From contig NZ_LR134002.1 in the NCBI RefSeq assembly GCF_900635155.1, positions 310,001 through 374,000 on the forward strand: a stretch of 64,000 nucleotides of DNA, in the 5' to 3' direction. Shown here in pieces: positions 32,084 to 42,100 of this stretch. Numbering within the stretch: position 1 is the stretch's first letter; each line of letters begins with the position of its first letter. The stretch comes from Streptococcus sanguinis (lineage in GTDB: Bacteria > Bacillota > Bacilli > Lactobacillales > Streptococcaceae). Made by a program: the position numbers and the translations under genes. A model generated the notes under the pieces. It saw only the letters and a list, made by a program, of their open reading frames with translations, did not search any database and had not been told where the DNA came from.

Positions 32084-35000
32084 ATGAAAAATCATCAGGA
32101 AAAAGTGTGTAAAAATTGGTTTATGAGAAAAAGCGGAAAGCGTTGGGTTTTTGGGTGTGCCTTGCTGGCTTTTGGAGCTTTCTTGTTAGATGGCGGTGGA
32201 GTTGTTTATGCAGATGAGGGTAAGGCTAATCCAGCTCCTGCGCAGGTCTTGCAGGCTGATTCATCAGCTGTCTCGAAGCCTGAGAGCGGACAAATAGCTG
32301 CTTCTACAAGGAATGCTGATAAGACAGAGAACCTTGTAGCCGGGGAGACTGCAGCGACAGAAGCAAGTAGTCAGGATGCAGCAGTAGAGTCAGCCAATCA
32401 AAAGGCCGATAAGGAAGAACAAGTCACAGCAAATGCCAAAGAGATCAAACAGGAAGAAGATGAACAGCCAGCAGCGAAGGAAGTTGCTGCGGAAAAACTC
32501 CCTGCCGTAGAGACTGTAGATAAGCAACCAGGCTTCAATACTAATTTGGCAGAAGCCAAGGGAGACAAAAATGGAGTTTGGGAAGTCCGAGAGCAAGGAC
32601 TTTATAGTGATGCCAGAGGCAAAGGTGATAGTTTCCTTTACTCTCAAAGTCAGGGCAAGGATTTTGTTTACTCAACGGATGTAACTTTCCTCAGTAAGGA
32701 AGGGGCGGCAGCCCTCATTTTCCGCAGTAATAATAATCCAGATGACAAGAGCAGCTATGCAGTTAATATTGATGGTGGCAGCAACAATGTGAAGTTTTGG
32801 CGTTGGCAAGGCGGGCGTGATTATCAGTTTATCAATGAAAAGCATATCGAGCCAACGGATGATAATAAATATCGGCTCAAGGTCGTTTCAATTGGCTCTT
32901 GGGTATCCTACTATGTCAATGATATTCTAGTGGCCAGCTCAGGAGATTACACGCTTCAGAGAGATGATAAGGGGCAGAATACTTATCTGTCAGAAGGTTA
33001 TTTTGGCTTACTAAACTGGAATAGCGAGCTGCTTTTTCAAAACACCTTTTACAAAGAAATCACTCCTCAGTCTAATCCCGAGTTGGAGGATATAAGGGTG
33101 ACTTCTTCGGTTGGGAAAGTGGAGCAGAAAGGTCAGTTTAGTGCCCCTATTACTATCCAGTATGTCAAACATGATGCTGAGAATGTAGACTTGACTGTCG
33201 TAGCGAAAAATCCTGCTGCCAAGGTAAGCGTGACCGATGCTGCAGGTAGGGTTTATAGTGATTTGAAGAATATTCCGCTGGTAGTGGGGGCAAACTATCT
33301 GACTGTGACCAGCACTGTGACGGATGCGGATGGGCAGGAGGTCAGCCTGACTTACCGGCTCAATGTCCATCGTCGGCAGGCAGATGAGGTATACTACAAT
33401 GAGCTCTATCGCGGTCAGTATCATTATTCGGTCAAGGACGGTTGGGCCAATGATCCCAACGGGCTGGTTTATTATAAGGGAGTCTATCATTTCTTCTATC
33501 AGTTTTATGACGATACCAAATGGGGGCCTATGCACTGGGGTCATGCGACCAGCAAGGATTTGATTCATTGGGAAGAACAGCCGATTGCCTTTTATCCGGA
33601 TGCTAATGGGGCTATGTTCTCAGGCTCTATCGTAGCAGATACTACCAATTCCTCTGGTTTATTTGAAAATGACCAGGGCGGTTTAGTCGCACTGATTACT
33701 GCCGACGGAAACGGTCAGCGCATCAAGCTGGCCTACAGTAAAGATGAGGGCCGGACTTGGACGAAGCTTGATCAAATTGCAGCTGACTGGACGGACGATC
33801 CACTGCAATCTCAGGATTTTCGTGATCCCAAGGTCTTCCGTTGGGAGGGTAAATGGTTTATGGTCGTCGCAGGCGGACCGCTGAGAATTTATTCCTCTGA
33901 TAATCTGCGTAATTGGAAGGTGGAGTCAACTTATGTGGATCTCCATACGGAGTGTCCAGATCTCTATCCTTTACTGGCAGACGATGGTAGCCTTAAGTGG
34001 GTCCTGTCTCGTGGCGGTCGCTCCTATAAGGTCGGTGATTTTAGACAGGTGGAGGGCAAGTGGACCTTCGTCCCAGATGCTGAGTTTGCTCAGGCTGATC
34101 AGGTTATGAACTTTGGTAAAGACTCTTATGCAGCCATGACTTACTACGTTCAGGACTTTGGCAGCAAGGCTAATCCAACCCTACCTGACATTATCGAGTC
34201 TAACTGGATGAATACCTGGGAAGACTACTGTAATCTGGTAGCCGATACCGTCGGTCAGAAGTTCAACGGAACCTTCAATCTTAACCTCAAACTAGGCCTT
34301 ATCAAGCAAGACGGCAGCTATCGGCTGACTCAGACGCCAATAGCAGCCTATCAGTCTCTGCGTCAGGAAGACAAGGCTGTGTTATATAAAGACGTGGAAG
34401 TTAGTGAGAAGAATGAGCTGTTGAAAGATTTTTCCGGTGATCAGTATGAAATTGTCTCTACTTTCCGGCCGAGTGAAACGACCAAGAAAGTCGGTTTTAA
34501 CCTGCGGGTTGGAGATGGAGAAGTGACTAGAGTTATCTATGATTTAGAAAAGGAAACTCTTTCTATTGACCGCAGTCAGTCTGGGATTCTTCTCAGTAAT
34601 AAATTTGCTCAGGTGGATAGTCAGTCCGTCAAACGCAATGCGGATGGCAGCATAGATCTGCATCTCTATGTAGATCGCTCCAGCCTAGAAGTCTTTGCCA
34701 AAGGATATACTGTGGCGGGTGCCAATCAGATATTCCCTGCGCCAAATAGCCTTGCGGCTAGTGTTTTTGTAAAAGGTGGTGCTGCTAAGGCTGACATTGC
34801 TCTTTATCCGCTGAAGGGCATCTGGAAAGACAAACAGGCAGTGACCAAACCACTGGAACTAGTGCAGGCTTCTCCTGTAACAAATAATATTTATGTCGGC
34901 GATACCTTGGATTTGAAGGCATATGTCATGCCAGCAAGTGTCTCTCAAGCGATCAGCTGGAATGTGGATCAGCCAGACCTGGTCTTTGTCACGGAAGATG

Positions 35001-36301
35001 GCAATAAGCTGCGAGTGACTGCTCTGCAAAGGGGTGTGGTCAAGGTAACGGCGACCTCTAAGGAAAATCCAAGTCTTTCCAAGGTCTTCACCATCAATAT
35101 CAGCCGTAATGACTTTAAGACCAATGTTCCAAATCTAAAAGCTGTTTCCGGTAAGTGGTATGTCGACGGTGAAAGTCTCTATAATCAGAATACCAGCGCC
35201 AATGATTATTATATGGGAGGTCAGAAGATTCCTTTCCCTGAGTATAACTTGGATGTGGATCTCAAGTATCAAAAAGGCTTGATTAATATTTTCTATGCGT
35301 CTGAAAATGTTGACCCTCGCAATGCTTATTCTATTCAATTTGGCGATAATGATAAGATTCGACTTTACCGCTTTATGGGAGAGACGATTGCAGAAAGTAG
35401 CATGAATGGCAAGCATCTTAATGACGGCCAGTTCCACCATGTTAAGCTAGTGAAAACTAAAAATGGTGTCAGTGTATCTGTGGACGGTGTAGAATACCTG
35501 AACCACCAATTTGATAAGGTTGAGCCTTATTATAATGATGCCTACGTCGGTCTGGGACTCTGGGATGGGGACTTGGAAGCGCGCAATTTCTTTGTGACCA
35601 ATCTTCATGCCCCAGCAGTTAATAAGGCTTCTCTGCAGAAAGTGGTAGACAGTACGGCTAGTCTAGATCCGAGCCTCTACTCAGATGAGACAGTTCAGGC
35701 TTACCAGGCAGCCTTGGCTCGAGCTCAGTCTCTCTTGGCAGATGAAAAAGCGGAGCAGGCAGATTTAGATAGAGCAGAGAAGGATCTGAGGACAGCTTTA
35801 GCTGCCCTGGATCTGAAACCAAGTCATCAGGTCACTCCGGAAGAAGGGATAAAGGACCTAGTGGAAGAAAAGCCTTTCTTAGAAATCGTAATGGAAGAGA
35901 TTGCATATCAGACTCGAGAACAGGAAAATCCAGAACTGGAACAAGGGCAGCGGCGGATACTTGTAGCTGGCCAAAAGGGTCAAAAGCGAGTCTTTGTAGA
36001 AGTCTTGAACGGTCAGCGAACCGTCCTCGGTCAGGAAGTGCTTTCTCTAGCAGTTGACGAACTAGTAGAAGTTGGCAGCAAGGTGGTGGCTGAAAGTACT
36101 AAACAGCCTTTGACAATAGCCCAGCCTCAAGCTCTGAAGCAAGGTGAGGAAGGGAAAGTTATTTCGTCGCCAAGATTGCAGCCAGCTCCCGACTCAGCTC
36201 TGCCTACGACTGGCACTCAAGAAGATAAGTTTCTGCCTCTGGCTGGTTTAGCTTTTCTGGGAATGGGTCTTCTAGCTGGAAGGAAGAAACAAGAAGGCTA
36301 A
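32084..36301 (+). CDS. fruA: Cell-wall-anchored fructanase (GH32 beta-fructosidase)
   Basis: 1405 residues. The N terminus carries a KxYKxGKxW-type signal peptide (MRKSGKRWVFG...VVYADE), then a low-complexity Ala/Glu/Lys region. A jelly-roll domain (about 145-330) is followed by an Ig-like stretch, then the GH32 five-blade propeller with ANDPNG (Asp457 nucleophile), RDP (Asp581) and the EC motif (Glu623 acid/base). A beta-sandwich, a BIG2-like domain, a second jelly-roll, a FIVAR-like helical repeat and a G5-like domain follow. Sortase motif LPTTG is at 1373 with membrane helix and basic tail. It splits levan, inulin and sucrose outside the cell. ATG 32084 follows GAGGTG. Confidence 0.93.
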   Translation: MKNHQEKVCKNWFMRKSGKRWVFGCALLAFGAFLLDGGGVVYADEGKANPAPAQVLQADSSAVSKPESGQIAASTRNADKTENLVAGETAATEASSQDAAVESANQKADKEEQVTANAKEIKQEEDEQPAAKEVAAEKLPAVETVDKQPGFNTNLAEAKGDKNGVWEVREQGLYSDARGKGDSFLYSQSQGKDFVYSTDVTFLSKEGAAALIFRSNNNPDDKSSYAVNIDGGSNNVKFWRWQGGRDYQFINEKHIEPTDDNKYRLKVVSIGSWVSYYVNDILVASSGDYTLQRDDKGQNTYLSEGYFGLLNWNSELLFQNTFYKEITPQSNPELEDIRVTSSVGKVEQKGQFSAPITIQYVKHDAENVDLTVVAKNPAAKVSVTDAAGRVYSDLKNIPLVVGANYLTVTSTVTDADGQEVSLTYRLNVHRRQADEVYYNELYRGQYHYSVKDGWANDPNGLVYYKGVYHFFYQFYDDTKWGPMHWGHATSKDLIHWEEQPIAFYPDANGAMFSGSIVADTTNSSGLFENDQGGLVALITADGNGQRIKLAYSKDEGRTWTKLDQIAADWTDDPLQSQDFRDPKVFRWEGKWFMVVAGGPLRIYSSDNLRNWKVESTYVDLHTECPDLYPLLADDGSLKWVLSRGGRSYKVGDFRQVEGKWTFVPDAEFAQADQVMNFGKDSYAAMTYYVQDFGSKANPTLPDIIESNWMNTWEDYCNLVADTVGQKFNGTFNLNLKLGLIKQDGSYRLTQTPIAAYQSLRQEDKAVLYKDVEVSEKNELLKDFSGDQYEIVSTFRPSETTKKVGFNLRVGDGEVTRVIYDLEKETLSIDRSQSGILLSNKFAQVDSQSVKRNADGSIDLHLYVDRSSLEVFAKGYTVAGANQIFPAPNSLAASVFVKGGAAKADIALYPLKGIWKDKQAVTKPLELVQASPVTNNIYVGDTLDLKAYVMPASVSQAISWNVDQPDLVFVTEDGNKLRVTALQRGVVKVTATSKENPSLSKVFTINISRNDFKTNVPNLKAVSGKWYVDGESLYNQNTSANDYYMGGQKIPFPEYNLDVDLKYQKGLINIFYASENVDPRNAYSIQFGDNDKIRLYRFMGETIAESSMNGKHLNDGQFHHVKLVKTKNGVSVSVDGVEYLNHQFDKVEPYYNDAYVGLGLWDGDLEARNFFVTNLHAPAVNKASLQKVVDSTASLDPSLYSDETVQAYQAALARAQSLLADEKAEQADLDRAEKDLRTALAALDLKPSHQVTPEEGIKDLVEEKPFLEIVMEEIAYQTREQENPELEQGQRRILVAGQKGQKRVFVEVLNGQRTVLGQEVLSLAVDELVEVGSKVVAESTKQPLTIAQPQALKQGEEGKVISSPRLQPAPDSALPTTGTQEDKFLPLAGLAFLGMGLLAGRKKQEG

Positions 36302-36328
36302 GGTGCTAAGCAATGGTTATTTGTATAT

Positions 36329-36359
36329 AAAAAGGATGGGTGTTTTCCCATCCTTTTTT
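36329..36359 (+). terminator. fruA terminator
   Basis: A perfect 12-bp stem (36329-36340 with 36347-36358), a 6-nt loop and T run. Confidence 0.9.
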
Positions 36360-36451
36360 GATATAGATACGGCCTGTGAAATGATTAGTTTTTGGCTGAG
36401 CATGCTCCAGTATCTGGCAAGAAATTCCGCTACATCCTCTTTCCTCCTTTT

Positions 36452-37288
36452 TTAATCCTCTATCCGAACTTGCATCCGGATGAACATATCGCGGTGCTGC
36501 TCCTGGAGTTGTGGCTGTTCATGGATGACCTCGCAGATATAATCCCCCACAGGAGTATATCCAGCTTGGGACAGAGCCTGGTAAAAATGCGGCAGAGCTT
36601 TAAGTTCATCTGCAAAGGAAGGGCAATAAGCAACAGCATAATTTCCTGCCGGCAGCAATATTCGATTTAAGTGAGGGAGTTCATTGGGAGTATGATGGAA
36701 GAGACAGAGTTGCTTGGAAATCCATCTTTCTTTTTGGAAATCTTCTTGTTTCATAATGGATCCGACGCGGCTGAAATGGGGAAAAAAAGGACTGTAACGC
36801 ATAATTTCTTGCTTGAAGCAGCGTAGAGCAAGTTCGTATTCTTCACTTTTCATTTGATAAATATTTTGATCAATTTCAAAAGTAAGCAGCTGACGCTCAG
36901 GAAAAGTTAGGATTTCCAGTTCTTGCTCGCTCTGTTTTTCGCCATAGATACGGGCACCAGACCGAAAGATTTCGATTTCTTGGATTTGTTTTTCTAAATT
37001 CTCTTTTTCCTCTAGAAGGCGCTGATAGCGCTCCTCAATAAGCTGGTGAAGTTGAAAATGGTCTTTATAAGATAGGATTTCTTTGATGTCTTCTAGAGAA
37101 AAATTCAGTTGACGCAGGTACTGAATGGAGTCAACCAGAGAAGATTGATTGATGTGGTAGTAGCGATAATTGGTTTCTGGATCGACTTTATAGGGTTTTA
37201 AAAGACCGATTTGGTCATAGAATCGTAGAGTTTGGATGGAAATCTGATTTATTTGGGAAAATTCTCCGATACGCAAAATTTTTTTCAT
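36452..37288 (-). CDS. MerR-family regulator with GyrI-like effector domain
   Basis: 278 residues. The N-terminal winged helix (RIGEFSQINQISIQTLRFYDQIGLLKP, NYRYYHINQ) and dimerising coiled coil (LLEEKENLEKQIQEIE) are MerR features, and the C-terminal half resembles the GyrI/BmrR effector-binding fold, usually a small-molecule sensor. It is divergent from a dehydrogenase-like gene whose promoter has the 19-bp spacer with dyad that MerR activators need, so that gene is the likely target. GAGGG precedes the - strand ATG. Confidence 0.88.
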   Translation of the reverse strand: MKKILRIGEFSQINQISIQTLRFYDQIGLLKPYKVDPETNYRYYHINQSSLVDSIQYLRQLNFSLEDIKEILSYKDHFQLHQLIEERYQRLLEEKENLEKQIQEIEIFRSGARIYGEKQSEQELEILTFPERQLLTFEIDQNIYQMKSEEYELALRCFKQEIMRYSPFFPHFSRVGSIMKQEDFQKERWISKQLCLFHHTPNELPHLNRILLPAGNYAVAYCPSFADELKALPHFYQALSQAGYTPVGDYICEVIHEQPQLQEQHRDMFIRMQVRIED

Positions 37289-37304
37289 TTTTTCAAACCC
37301 TCTA

Positions 37305-37335
37305 TTGACTCTCTAGTTACTAGAGATATTATACT
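37305..37335 (+). promoter_or_regulatory. MerR-type promoter with operator dyad
   Basis: TTGACT (37305-37310) and TATACT (37330-37335) are 19 bp apart, too far for normal use, with a perfect dyad CTCTAGTTACTAGAG (37311-37325) in the spacer. This is the classical MerR-activated layout. Confidence 0.85.
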
Positions 37336-37374
37336 ATAATTGTGAAAATAATAACAATTAATGGAGGGTTTGCC

Positions 37375-38409
37375 ATGAGAAATACAAAAATTCGTGCTGT
37401 TCAGTATGGCTGCGGCAAGATGTCTAAAGTGATTTTCAAGTACCTACTGGATCACGGTGTAGAAATCGTCGGAGCTATTGATAACAATCCTGCGGTAGTG
37501 GGGCAGGATGTTGGTGATTTTGCAGAGCTAGGCTATAAGACTGGTGTCCTGATTTCTGATAAGGCTGACAGTGTGTTTGACCAGTGTGACGCAGACATTG
37601 CCATTGTCACCATTGCTTCATATATGCCGGAAATGTATGATTTTTTTGAAACAGCCATCAAGCATGGAGTTAATATCATCACGACCTGTGAGGAAGCGAT
37701 CTACCCTTGGACGACCTCGCCATCTGAAACAAACCGCTTGGACAAGCTGGCTAAAGAATATGGTGTCACTATCATGGGCTCCGGCATGCAGGATATTTAC
37801 TGGATTAATATGCCCTGCTTAGCTATGGCTGGTCTCAATCGCATCCAAAAGGTGAAAGGGGTTGTCAGCTACAATGTAGAAGACTATGGTCTGGCTCTCG
37901 CAGAAGCGCATGGTGCTGGTTACGCTCCAGACCGGTTTGAAAAGGAAATTGCCAGTGCTGAGAGTCTGCCGTCCTATATGTGGAATGCTGCTGAAGCTAT
38001 CTGCTCTAAGATGAACTGGACCATTCAGAATATTTCACAAAAGAGTGTTCCTTACATTTTGGATGAAGATGTTTATTCTGAAACGCTGGGACGTACAGTT
38101 CCAGCTGGGCAAGTAACGGGTATGTCAGCTGTGACGACCATTCATACCCATCAGGGAATTGAGTTAGAAGTAGAGTGTATTGGCAAGGTCTATCGTGAAA
38201 ATGACGGAGATATGTGTGATTGGGAAATTACTGGTGTGCCAAATCTAGTCTTCTCAGTCAGCAAGCCTGATACTGTAGCTTTGACCTGTGCTACCATTGT
38301 CAATCGTATCCCATCTGTGTTAGACGCACCGGCAGGTTATGTAACTTCAGAGTTGGCGCGTGACTTGGCCTATCCGACCTATCCGCTTCATACCTATGTG
38401 GAAAAATAG
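37375..38409 (+). CDS. NAD(P)-binding dehydrogenase, diaminopentanoate dehydrogenase-like
   Basis: 344 residues from ATG 37375, set by GGAGGG; the frame extends to a GTG at 37342 without a site. The N-terminal Rossmann fold ([31 protein letters not shown]) is of the DapB type, and [13 protein letters not shown] with the C-terminal part resembles 2,4-diaminopentanoate dehydrogenase (Ord) of clostridial ornithine degradation. The true substrate is unknown; no other ornithine-pathway gene is nearby. It is monocistronic and controlled by the divergent MerR protein. Confidence 0.75.
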   Translation: MRNTKIRAVQYGCGKMSKVIFKYLLDHGVEIVGAIDNNPAVVGQDVGDFAELGYKTGVLISDKADSVFDQCDADIAIVTIASYMPEMYDFFETAIKHGVNIITTCEEAIYPWTTSPSETNRLDKLAKEYGVTIMGSGMQDIYWINMPCLAMAGLNRIQKVKGVVSYNVEDYGLALAEAHGAGYAPDRFEKEIASAESLPSYMWNAAEAICSKMNWTIQNISQKSVPYILDEDVYSETLGRTVPAGQVTGMSAVTTIHTHQGIELEVECIGKVYRENDGDMCDWEITGVPNLVFSVSKPDTVALTCATIVNRIPSVLDAPAGYVTSELARDLAYPTYPLHTYVEK

Positions 38410-38429
38410 CAGAGCTTATAACTAAAAAT

Positions 38430-38462
38430 ACACCTCCCGTATCAATTGGGAGGTGTGTTTTT
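38430..38462. terminator. Bidirectional terminator between convergent genes
   Basis: A perfect 9-bp stem (38430-38438 with 38448-38456) with flanking A and T tracts, between the dehydrogenase and the M14 carboxypeptidase gene. Confidence 0.85.
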
Positions 38463-38467
38463 AAGTA

Positions 38468-41400
38468 TTAGTCTTCCTTCTTCTTTAAGAGGAAGAGTCC
38501 AGCTGCTCCAGCAACCAGAAGTCCAGCTAGAGCGAAGCTAGCACTTGTTTCTTGGCTTCCGGTCTCTGGTAGAGTCTGATTGTTGTAGGTCAGGACTACC
38601 GTTTGAGCCGGTGGATTCACTGTAGCAGGCTTCCAGTCAAGGACAGTCTGACTTGGCGCTTGATAGGTTGGATCAGGTGTCGTAGGACTCGGGAGGTCAG
38701 TCAGCTCGGCCAACTGGCTGCCAAAGATAGCATTGGAAATCCAGCGGTAGAAATGAACAGGGTGAAGTCGGTTAGTCGGATTGCCAGCGTAGACAAAGAG
38801 AGGCTTCTCGTTATAGGTACCAGCAATGGCTACGACTTTGTTGGCCAGCTGTTCATTGCCAGGCCACCAGCCAGCGATATAGAAGTCGCTGCCAGCAATG
38901 CTGGCAAGAGTTCTAAAGTTAGCAGGAATCTTAGCAATCCAGTTACCAGAGTTGGAGTAAAAGAGTCCATCCTTCTTATAGCCGCTGGTCAGCGGGTCTT
39001 GGTCTTGGATAACAGCCTTCATCAAGCCCTCGTAGTCACTGCCGTTCTTGAAGCGCTCAGCATCAAAGCCGTCTAGGATTCCTAGTTTTTCCAAGCGCTG
39101 CATAGCAGAGCCTCCGACGACGATGGTTGGCTTGAGTCCGACAAGAGACTTGTCATAGTTGTTGCTTTCAAGGACGATGACGTCCGCATCTTCTGGGCGA
39201 TCGACGATTTCAAAGCCCATATTCTTCAGAGCTAAGGCAGTATGTGCTGGAGCGTCCACGCCTGCCCATGAAAATTGATGCGGTGGTGCGTAGACCTTTA
39301 GAGGCTTCAGAATTGGTCCCAGTGGAATCTTATAAAGGGCATCACCGTAAATGGCATAGCGATCCAGAAGGCTGGTAAAGGTCGGCGTATCAACGATATA
39401 GCCATCGTCTGTCAGATAGACCTTTTTGCCTTCTGCAAGAGCTTGATTGACGGCCTTAACGGCACTTTCAGACGTATTGGCAATGACGTAATAAGGCGCT
39501 TTATTGTCAACCTGGCTGGTACGGGTAGCACGGAGGGCTGTCACCTCTCCTAGCTTGCCTTCAAAGAGCTTTTCACCAAAAACTGGTTGAGCTTTGAAGC
39601 CTTTCATATCTGGGAAATTGACGACTAACTCTGCATACATAGCTGCCCACTTAGATTCATCTGAGCCCTTGTAGAGGACATGATTGGCATAGCCACGCTT
39701 AGCTTGCGCCATATCGACAACCAAATCACCTTTTTTATAGTTGCCGCTGTCTTCTTTGAGTTCTTTGACAAGCACACCGTTGCGCTTGAAATAGTCAATC
39801 ATATTAAAGGCTTCTTGGCTATCGTTATCTTTATCTAGCCCCATCGGGATGACATAGTAGTCTGGGAAGAATTTTTCCTGGCCTTTTTTAATTCGGCCTA
39901 CAACCTGGCCATCTGGTCCGACGAGCTCATTTTCTGCCTTAGGATCTTCGACTTTATTGATGCCGCGCAGGTAGAAGTTGAGACGCATCTCCATGAGCTT
40001 GTCGGGGTTCTGAGCCAGATAGTCCAGACCGCCTAGGACCGCATAGTATCCAGCTTTGTAGGACTCTTGATTGCCCTCTGGGATTTCGATAGTATGCCCT
40101 AGGATACCATGGTACATGGCATAAACAGCTGTGTAGCCTGAGAAGGAATCATCCCATCCGTCTCCCCAGTCGAGTTTAGGAATGATGTATTTATCATAGC
40201 CAGAGTTGGCAACGCCTGCCCGCCCCATATGATGGGCGTTGTCCAGCATGAGGTCTGCCAAAAGGTCATATTCAAAGTTAGGATCGTGAGGCGGGGTTGC
40301 CGGCTCAATCAGGAATTCCTTGACAAAGCCATGGACATCGTAGAGAGCAATCGGATTCCATTTATTAATCAATCCAGCAACAGTGCGAGTCTCAGGATTG
40401 GCTTGGTAGCTAGTATCGCGGTTGGGGTCAAGACCATTGGCCAGAGCCCGAGTGTTGAGGACATCGCCGTCAGGGTTTTCCGTAAAGTCAAAGAGGAAGA
40501 TAAACTTCTTCAGCAAGTCTTGGATGTTGAGAGTGACCATCTTTTCGGAACCATCAGCAGCACTTGTTTTGAAGCTGACTTGGTCTTTAGTTGCAAAGGT
40601 CTTAAATAGACCTGTGATAATATCAATCCCAGGCTGTTCATCAGCGTGGGTGTTGTTGATGAGGACGGGCAGTTTATAGTCTAGGTTGCCATTTTTGAGA
40701 GCTGCCAGCATTTCTGCTGGTTTGGTCAAGGCCTGAGGATTGGTTGTACTGAGGTAGTCGTCAATGCTCTTTTGGTCAGAACTGATGATACCCAGCTTGA
40801 TATCACGACCCTGAGCGCTCTTTCCGATGTTCTCAATCTGAACCAAGCGGTTCGTTTTAGCATCCTGTCTGCTCTTTTCAATAGATGCCAGCATTTCCTC
40901 ATGGCTGTGGAAGTCTTCGTAAGGGCGCAAGATGATATTTTTACGAATGGTCAGTCCTAGGTCCTGACTCGTACCGACCAATTCATGGCTCCCGATGAAG
41001 TTCCGATAAGTGCGGCGGATATTGTTGGGAGAGCGCAGGCTGAGATCTTGTCCGAAAAGTTCCTTAAACTGCAGATTCAGATGAAGGTCATTTCCGTCGG
41101 CTTTTTCCTCGATGGTGAGAAAAGGTTGCCCAGTAAAGGTGCCAGTGTCCATGTTCCAGGTTTTCCAGTCTGCAATCGGTTTATTGTCCAGAGTCCAGGT
41201 CAGCTTGCCCGCCTGAGAAGCCTGTCCTTGGACGGTATCCTTGAGCTCTGCAGACTCAGACATATAAACGGTGCCATCAGCCAGCTGGGTCTTAGCTTCT
41301 TCAGAAGCAGCTACTCTTGGTTGACCTGCGGCAGAAACGGCAGAATTCTCAGCAGCAGGAGTCTGTTCTTTTTCTCCTGTCTGATTTGGAGCAGCTTGAG

Positions 41401-41569
41401 CAGCTTCTGTTGCAGGAGTGACAGTCTCTACCTGATTGGCGGCCGGCTGTGACTCAGTGCTGTTATGCTGGTCAGCCGCGGCCTTGCCCTGAGCTAAGAC
41501 AGCCATCAATACAGCGGCTGATAAACTCAAAGCCTGAGTATAGAGACGCTTCTTGTATGAATCGTTCAT
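38468..41569 (-). CDS. LPXTG-anchored M14 zinc carboxypeptidase
   Basis: 1033 residues. A signal peptide (ALSLSAAVLMAVLAQGKAAA) is followed by a low-complexity Ala/Glu/Pro linker to about residue 90. The M14 catalytic domain covers roughly 210-560: HADE (His308, Glu311) and His413 (YDVHGF) are the zinc ligands, and TIEIPEG (Glu495) supplies the general base. A long C-terminal extension with a glutamine-amidotransferase-like segment (about 780-960) leads to LPETG, a membrane helix and a KKKED tail. It should trim C-terminal residues of external peptides or proteins. AAAGGAG precedes the ATG. A cre box overlaps the promoter. Confidence 0.88.
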   Translation of the reverse strand: MNDSYKKRLYTQALSLSAAVLMAVLAQGKAAADQHNSTESQPAANQVETVTPATEAAQAAPNQTGEKEQTPAAENSAVSAAGQPRVAASEEAKTQLADGTVYMSESAELKDTVQGQASQAGKLTWTLDNKPIADWKTWNMDTGTFTGQPFLTIEEKADGNDLHLNLQFKELFGQDLSLRSPNNIRRTYRNFIGSHELVGTSQDLGLTIRKNIILRPYEDFHSHEEMLASIEKSRQDAKTNRLVQIENIGKSAQGRDIKLGIISSDQKSIDDYLSTTNPQALTKPAEMLAALKNGNLDYKLPVLINNTHADEQPGIDIITGLFKTFATKDQVSFKTSAADGSEKMVTLNIQDLLKKFIFLFDFTENPDGDVLNTRALANGLDPNRDTSYQANPETRTVAGLINKWNPIALYDVHGFVKEFLIEPATPPHDPNFEYDLLADLMLDNAHHMGRAGVANSGYDKYIIPKLDWGDGWDDSFSGYTAVYAMYHGILGHTIEIPEGNQESYKAGYYAVLGGLDYLAQNPDKLMEMRLNFYLRGINKVEDPKAENELVGPDGQVVGRIKKGQEKFFPDYYVIPMGLDKDNDSQEAFNMIDYFKRNGVLVKELKEDSGNYKKGDLVVDMAQAKRGYANHVLYKGSDESKWAAMYAELVVNFPDMKGFKAQPVFGEKLFEGKLGEVTALRATRTSQVDNKAPYYVIANTSESAVKAVNQALAEGKKVYLTDDGYIVDTPTFTSLLDRYAIYGDALYKIPLGPILKPLKVYAPPHQFSWAGVDAPAHTALALKNMGFEIVDRPEDADVIVLESNNYDKSLVGLKPTIVVGGSAMQRLEKLGILDGFDAERFKNGSDYEGLMKAVIQDQDPLTSGYKKDGLFYSNSGNWIAKIPANFRTLASIAGSDFYIAGWWPGNEQLANKVVAIAGTYNEKPLFVYAGNPTNRLHPVHFYRWISNAIFGSQLAELTDLPSPTTPDPTYQAPSQTVLDWKPATVNPPAQTVVLTYNNQTLPETGSQETSASFALAGLLVAGAAGLFLLKKKED

Positions 41570-41604
41570 TAGGAAATCTCCTTTGTGTAAAATATTCTAT
41601 ATTT

Positions 41605-41633
41605 AGTATAACAAATATCGAAAGCGCTTTCAA
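41605..41633 (-). promoter_or_regulatory. Promoter and cre box of the M14 carboxypeptidase
   Basis: On the - strand TTGAAA (41628-41633) and TATACT (41605-41610) are 17 bp apart with a TG extension. TGAAAGCGCTTTCG (41619-41632), a near-perfect cre palindrome, covers the -35, predicting CcpA repression. Confidence 0.8.
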
Positions 41634-41823
41634 TTAAAAATAGAAAAAACATACAAAGATGCCTAAAATGATCTCTCAGATGAATTGCTGAGCGTAGGAG
41701 AATCTTCTTGTTCCAAGTGCTATTTGCAATATCCGAACCTTCTGTCTTTATTTTCTGAAATAGTATACAAAATCCTCGAATTTATGCTACAATGAGACAA
41801 ACTAAAAATGATTGGAGCCAAGC

Positions 41824-42090
41824 ATGAAAGCAATTATTACCGTTGTCGGAAAAGATAAAACAGGGATTGTAGCTGGAGTTTCCACAAAGATTGCGGAGTT
41901 GGGGCTGAATATTGACGATATTTCTCAAACCGTTTTGGAGGAATATTTTACCATGATGGCCTTGGTCTCAAGCGATGAAAAGCAAGATTTTACGGCCCTT
42001 CGCAACGAGTTTGAAGCTTTCGGCCAAGAGCTTAACGTCAAAATCAACATTCAAAGCGCAGCCATTTTTGATGCCATGTACAATATCTAA
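41824..42090 (+). CDS. ACT domain protein, UPF0237 family
   Basis: 88 residues, one ACT domain (IITVVGKDKTGIVAGVSTKIAELGLNIDDISQ), the amino-acid-sensing fold also seen in glycine-cleavage regulators. Start at 41824 because GGAG lies six bases before it; the in-frame codon at 41812 has none. The TG-extended -10 (TGCTACAAT) is near 41795. It is followed after ten bases by the UPF0210 gene, a pairing conserved in many Firmicutes, which suggests it regulates that protein. Confidence 0.9.
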   Translation: MKAIITVVGKDKTGIVAGVSTKIAELGLNIDDISQTVLEEYFTMMALVSSDEKQDFTALRNEFEAFGQELNVKINIQSAAIFDAMYNI

Positions 42091-42100
42091 GGAGTGAAGG

